Assembly: GCA_021648845.1 (NCBI GenBank)
Contig: JAKJHY010000001.1
Location: forward strand, 310,001 to 374,000
Source: Mycobacterium sp. MBM
GTDB taxonomy: Bacteria; Actinomycetota; Actinomycetes; Mycobacteriales; Mycobacteriaceae
Direction of reading: 5' to 3'
DNA: 64,000 bases
Shown: piece after piece, positions 60,492-64,000 of the stretch
Layout: each line of letters opens with the position of its first letter
Position numbering within the stretch: the first letter of the stretch is position 1
Notes under the pieces: generated by a model
Seen by the model: only the letters and a program-made list of their open reading frames with translations
Told to the model about the DNA's origin: nothing
Database searches by the model: none
Translations under genes and position numbers: made by a program

Positions 60492-61472
60492 ATGCCCGAT
60501 CAGCCCCTGCCCACCCGCGGATCGCTGCGGTCCCGCGGCGCCGCAGTCATCAGCAGCGTGACGTTGCGGCAGATCAGCGCGGTGTTGCCGCCCGAGCGGG
60601 CCTGGGGCCTGTGGGCATCGCGGCAGATCGTCGCCCGGGTGATGGACACCTTCGGGCCCTCGCTGGCGGGCACCGACGTCGAGCAGGTCGACGTCCGACT
60701 CCCCGACGGCCGCCGGGTGGTCGGGGAATGGGTCCGCGGCGCAAACCTCACCGACGAGACCCGGGCGATCTACTACGTCCACGGCAGCGGTTATGCGCTG
60801 TGCTCACCCCGCACCCACCGCAGGCTCACCGCCTGGTTGTCCCGGCTGACCGGTCTCCCGGTGTTCTGCGTGGACTACCGGCTCGCACCCAGGCACCGCT
60901 TCCCCACCGCCGCCGACGATGTGCGCGCCGGCTGGGACTGGCTGGCGACCCAATGCGACCTGGACCCCGCACGCATGGTGATCGCCGGCGATTCCGCCGG
61001 CGGACACCTCGCCGTGGACATGCTGCTGCAGCAAGACGTCGCGCACCCGGCCGCGCTGGCGCTGCTCTCCCCGCTCTACGACCTCACCTTCGCGCTGGCC
61101 CGCGCGCGCGAGGCACTGCGCGATGACCCGGCGATTCGCGCCGCCGATGCCGCCCTCCTGGTCGGACTATATTGCGCCGGAACGGATCTCAATCACCATC
61201 GGCTCACCCTCGACGTCGCCGGCGGCCGCCCCATGCCGCCCACCCTGATCCAGGCCGGTGGCGCCGAGATGCTGCAGGCCGATGCCCGCACCCTGCACGC
61301 GGACATCCGGGCCGCCGGCGGCACCAGCGAATTGCAGGTGTGGCCGGACCAGGTGCACGTGTTCCAGGCGCTGCCCCGCCTGACCCCGGATGCCGTCCCC
61401 GCCATGCGCAAGATCACCGAGTTCGTCACAGATGCGTTGCGGCACAACACTGTCGATCGAGTGGCCGGATGA
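60492..61472 (+). CDS. Alpha/beta hydrolase, LipR/HSL-like esterase
   Basis: A 326-residue esterase of the hormone-sensitive lipase group: oxyanion motif YYVHGSGYALCS (HGSG in place of HGGG), DYRLAPRHRFP, nucleophile motif IAGDSAGGHLA, and the late Asp/His pair around GGAEMLQADARTL and DQVHVFQAL. ATG 60492 has GGAGG five bases upstream. It resembles LipR of the mymA locus (Rv3084) and heads a four-gene set with sadH-like, di-iron and flavin monooxygenase genes. Coupled to the next gene by ATGA. It would hydrolyse lipid or ester intermediates. Confidence 0.92.
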   Translation: MPDQPLPTRGSLRSRGAAVISSVTLRQISAVLPPERAWGLWASRQIVARVMDTFGPSLAGTDVEQVDVRLPDGRRVVGEWVRGANLTDETRAIYYVHGSGYALCSPRTHRRLTAWLSRLTGLPVFCVDYRLAPRHRFPTAADDVRAGWDWLATQCDLDPARMVIAGDSAGGHLAVDMLLQQDVAHPAALALLSPLYDLTFALARAREALRDDPAIRAADAALLVGLYCAGTDLNHHRLTLDVAGGRPMPPTLIQAGGAEMLQADARTLHADIRAAGGTSELQVWPDQVHVFQALPRLTPDAVPAMRKITEFVTDALRHNTVDRVAG

Positions 61473-62320
61473 TCCCGTTCCTGAACCCACGCCGGCGCAG
61501 CCGCCACGCCGACGCCGTCGTCACCGGCGCCGGCAGCGGGATCGGCGCCGCCTTCGCTCTTGAACTCGCCGCCCGTCGCGGGCGGGTGGTCTGTAGCGAT
61601 ATCGACGAGGACGCCGCGGCCGCCACCGCCGCGTCGATCACCGCGGCCGGCGGAGAGGCCCTCGCACTACGCTGTGACGTTTCCCGGATCGAGGATGTGC
61701 AGGCCCTGGCCGACGATGCGCAGGACTGGTTCGGCGGGCCGCCCACGCTGGTGGTCAACAACGCCGGTGTCGGCGCCGGCGGAACCCCGATCGGCGAGAC
61801 CAGCCTGGACGACTGGAACTGGGTGCTTGGCGTGAACCTGTGGGGGCCGATCAACGGTTGCCATGTGTTCACTCCCCTGCTGCGGGCCGCCGACACCGAC
61901 CAGCCGCGCGGCATCATCAACGTCGCCTCGGCCGCGGCCTTCGGCGCCGCGCCCGGAATGGCCGCCTACAACGTGAGCAAGGCCGGCACACTGTCGCTTT
62001 CGGAGACCCTGGCCGCCGAACTGGCCGGCACCGGTATCAACGTCACCGCGTTGTGCCCCACCTTCGTCAAGACCAACATCCTGGATGCGGGCCGGATCAC
62101 CAGCACGTCCAGCCAGCTGGCCGACACCCTGATGCGCTGGACGGGTTTCAGCCCGCAGAAGGTCGCCCGGATGTGCCTGGACACCAACGACCGCGGCGGC
62201 CTGTATTGCATGCCGCAACCCGACGCCCGGATCGGCTGGGGCATCAAACGATTCACACCGACGGTGTACACCCGCGCCGTCGGTCTCACCACCCGCATCA
62301 CCGCTTCACAGGAGGTCTGA
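61469..62320 (+). CDS. SDR oxidoreductase, SadH-like
   Basis: A 283-residue classical SDR with VVTGAGSGIGAAFALELA, the NAD-type acidic end SDIDEDAA, NNAGVGAGG, INVASAAAFG, YNVSK (tyrosine and lysine) and a C-terminal extension ending in a basic helix (WGIKRFTPTVYTRAVGL). It resembles Rv3085/SadH of the mymA operon. The start overlaps the LipR-like stop. It likely oxidises or reduces an alcohol/ketone formed by the neighbouring monooxygenase (context inference). Confidence 0.92.
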   Translation: MIPFLNPRRRSRHADAVVTGAGSGIGAAFALELAARRGRVVCSDIDEDAAAATAASITAAGGEALALRCDVSRIEDVQALADDAQDWFGGPPTLVVNNAGVGAGGTPIGETSLDDWNWVLGVNLWGPINGCHVFTPLLRAADTDQPRGIINVASAAAFGAAPGMAAYNVSKAGTLSLSETLAAELAGTGINVTALCPTFVKTNILDAGRITSTSSQLADTLMRWTGFSPQKVARMCLDTNDRGGLYCMPQPDARIGWGIKRFTPTVYTRAVGLTTRITASQEV

Positions 62321-62322
62321 CA

Positions 62323-63243
62323 ATGGCTATCGACATGGACGTCATGCTCGACAAGATCAAGGACCGGCAGTGGGCACTGGCCGATATCGACTGGGACGCC
62401 CCGGGCGCCGAGACCATCAGCGACGAATTCCGACCCAAACTCAAGGCTTTCATGGCCGACCTGTGCTGGATCGAGAATGTCGGCGCGCGTGGCTTCGCCG
62501 CACTGGCCAAGAAGGCACCCACACCGGTGCTCGCCGAGATCTACCGCTACTTTCACGCCGAGGAGCAGCGGCACGCCAATGCCGAACTGGCACTGATGAA
62601 GCGGTGGGGCATGCTCGAAGACGGTGAGATGCCCGAGCCCAACGTCAACATCCGGCTCGCGATCGACTGGCTGGACACCTACGCCGACGACATGTCGCTG
62701 TCCGTCCTGGGCACCGTCATCCCGATGCTGGAAGTGGCGCTGGACGGCGCGCTGCTGAAGTTCCTGCTCGACGAGGTCGACGACCCGGTGTGCCACCAGG
62801 TGTTCGAGAAGATCAACAATGACGAATCCCGGCACATCGCCGTCGATTTCGAAGTCCTCAACATGATCGGGCATGCCAAGGCACGCAAGCTGGCCATCGA
62901 CTTCGTGGGCAGCGTCGCCTCCCCCGGACTGATCATCGGGATGATCATCTACGTGCCGCTGCTGAACCGGATGCGCAACAACATCGTCGACATGGGTCTG
63001 GAACCCGAACGCCTGTACAAGGCGATGATGCGGTTCAAGGATCTCGGCGGCCGCGCCGAACACACCTGGAAGGTACCGACATACCAGATTCTCAAATTGC
63101 ACTCCCGCATGGTGGTCAACGACCGCAACCCGTACCACTGGATCGCCAATCCGATGGTGGCTGTCTCCGACCGCCTGCCCAAAGCCGTGCTACGACCCAT
63201 CCCGTCCTGGTTCAAGGAACTGACCTACAAGCCGGCGGCCTGA
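62323..63243 (+). CDS. Ferritin-like di-iron/metal-dependent hydrolase family protein
   Basis: A 306-residue helical protein with two carboxylate-histidine motifs: YFHAEEQRHANAELAL (about residues 81-96) and NNDESRHIAVDFEVL (about 165-180), spaced as in ferritin-like metal proteins. A hydrophobic segment near 195-220 (SPGLIIGMIIYVPLL) suggests membrane association. It matches the predicted metal-dependent hydrolase group found next to SadH/MymA-like genes. AGGAGG lies seven bases before ATG 62323. The actual chemistry is uncertain: hydroxylase, desaturase-like or hydrolase. Confidence 0.8.
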   Translation: MAIDMDVMLDKIKDRQWALADIDWDAPGAETISDEFRPKLKAFMADLCWIENVGARGFAALAKKAPTPVLAEIYRYFHAEEQRHANAELALMKRWGMLEDGEMPEPNVNIRLAIDWLDTYADDMSLSVLGTVIPMLEVALDGALLKFLLDEVDDPVCHQVFEKINNDESRHIAVDFEVLNMIGHAKARKLAIDFVGSVASPGLIIGMIIYVPLLNRMRNNIVDMGLEPERLYKAMMRFKDLGGRAEHTWKVPTYQILKLHSRMVVNDRNPYHWIANPMVAVSDRLPKAVLRPIPSWFKELTYKPAA

Positions 63244-63244
63244 T

Positions 63245-64000
63245 ATGACCAGCCACACCCACGACACCATCATCGTCGGCGCCGGGTTCAGCGGCATCGG
63301 CACCGCGATCAAGCTCGCCGAATCCGGCGTCGAGGACTTCGTCATCGTCGAACGCGCCGACCGCGTGGGCGGGACCTGGCGGGACAACACCTATCCGGGC
63401 GCGGCCTGCGATATCCCCTCACTGCTCTACTCCTATTCGTTCGCGAAGAACCCGGACTGGTCGCGGGCCTACTCGCCGGCCGGCGAGATCTGCGCACATA
63501 TCGAGGCGATGGTCGACGATTTCGACCTACGCCGCCGGATCCGGTTCGGCGTCGAGGTCGACGGACTGTCCTTCGACGAGGCCGCCGGTGTCTGGACCGT
63601 CACGACCACCGGAACCCAGCTGCGGGCCCGCACCGTCGTGCTGGCCTCCGGGCCGCTGACCGATCACAAGTTCCCCGACATCCGCGGGCTGGACACCTAC
63701 ACCGGACACAAGATCCACAGCGCGCGTTGGGATCACGACTACGACTTCACCGACAAGCGGGTAGCCGTCATCGGCACCGGCGCCAGCGCCGTGCAGATCG
63801 TGCCGGAACTGGTCAAGCAGGCCGGGTTTGTGAAGGTGTTCCAGCGCACCCCGGGCTGGGTGGTACCGCGGATGGATGTCGCCACCCCGGCGGCGGCCAA
63901 GGCCCTGTTCGCCCACGTGCCGGCCGCCCAGGAACTGGCCCGCCAGGCGCTGTTCTGGGGCCACGAGGTCACCGCGACCGCGCTGGTCTGGGACACCCCG
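63245..64000 (+). CDS. FAD-dependent Baeyer-Villiger/MymA-like monooxygenase, 3' end outside window
   Basis: The frame is open from ATG 63245 to the window end (252 codons). The FAD motif is IIVGAGFSGIGTAIKLAESG, followed by GGTWRDNTYPGAACDIPS, which is typical of Baeyer-Villiger and MymA-type flavin monooxygenases. The fingerprint FxGxxxHxxxW is present as YTGHKIHSARWDHDYD, and the NADPH motif VAVIGTGASAVQIVPEL follows. It should use NADPH and oxygen to convert ketones to esters or oxidise related compounds. Two bases separate it from the upstream stop, so it belongs to the operon starting at 60492. Confidence 0.93.
   Translation, partial: MTSHTHDTIIVGAGFSGIGTAIKLAESGVEDFVIVERADRVGGTWRDNTYPGAACDIPSLLYSYSFAKNPDWSRAYSPAGEICAHIEAMVDDFDLRRRIRFGVEVDGLSFDEAAGVWTVTTTGTQLRARTVVLASGPLTDHKFPDIRGLDTYTGHKIHSARWDHDYDFTDKRVAVIGTGASAVQIVPELVKQAGFVKVFQRTPGWVVPRMDVATPAAAKALFAHVPAAQELARQALFWGHEVTATALVWDTP

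Overview
The window is GC-rich actinobacterial chromosome, most probably from an environmental fast-growing mycobacterium (Mycolicibacterium-like). The best evidence is the right half. An acrA1-type acyl-CoA reductase, iunH, imuB and imuA' lie together in the order known from Mycobacterium tuberculosis (Rv3391, Rv3393-Rv3395c), and a perfect mycobacterial LexA box sits in front of imuA'. They are followed by a mymA/lipR/sadH-like set. FadE25-type acyl-CoA dehydrogenase, cutinase, MmyB-type regulators and many GTG starts with ATGA/GTGA stop-start overlaps fit the same group. No rRNA, tRNA, CRISPR array or intact mobile element was seen.

Bases 1-18.7 kb hold a catabolic island. A truncated FAD monooxygenase and a lipocalin-like lipoprotein are followed by a MarR/amidohydrolase pair. 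Then come two DUF2236 (MpaB/latex-clearing-type) oxygenases, an SRPBCC protein, an aldehyde dehydrogenase, a Zn alcohol dehydrogenase, two metallo-beta-lactamase-fold hydrolases, a VOC protein, a phenol-type FAD monooxygenase, an FAH-family hydrolase, a HIT-like protein, a DoxX protein, an SDR and a second amidohydrolase. A TetR gene lies in the middle. Five copies of one inverted repeat (consensus YTTGCTTGCNNGCAAG) sit at the promoters around it, so most of the island looks like one local regulon. The enzyme set suggests breakdown of a phenolic, probably lactone- and isoprenoid-bearing compound (inference).

Bases 18.7-28.5 kb are mixed: a cutinase coupled to a DUF2306 membrane protein, three MmyB-type XRE regulators with SDR partners, a MarR/epimerase pair with tandem operators, a PmtA-like methyltransferase and a decayed catalase-family peroxidase.

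Bases 28.8-42.6 kb hold a second catabolic regulon. An MFS transporter, a six-gene operon (luciferase-like monooxygenase, two crotonases, creatininase-like amidase, flavin reductase, MmgE/PrpD) and a fadD ligase share nearly identical promoters (TTGACA, 17-18 bp, TASGTT). Each is overlapped by the same operator (GTTAATG-N2-NNKTCAC); a TetR gene is divergent from fadD. An IS3 transposase remnant and a cNMP-binding/thioredoxin-reductase-like fusion lie between.

Bases 42.6-50 kb contain an accessory 2-oxoacid dehydrogenase (E1 and an E2 with no visible E3-binding domain) coupled to an acyl-CoA dehydrogenase, a divergent Lrp/AsnC regulator, an acyl-CoA synthetase and a small unknown protein. From 50 kb on is core-like sequence: a BRCT/zinc-ribbon remnant, acrA1, iunH, the imuA'-imuB mutasome genes, a small lipoprotein, a membrane-anchored sedolisin coupled to a zinc-ribbon membrane protein, and the mymA-like operon, which runs out of the window.
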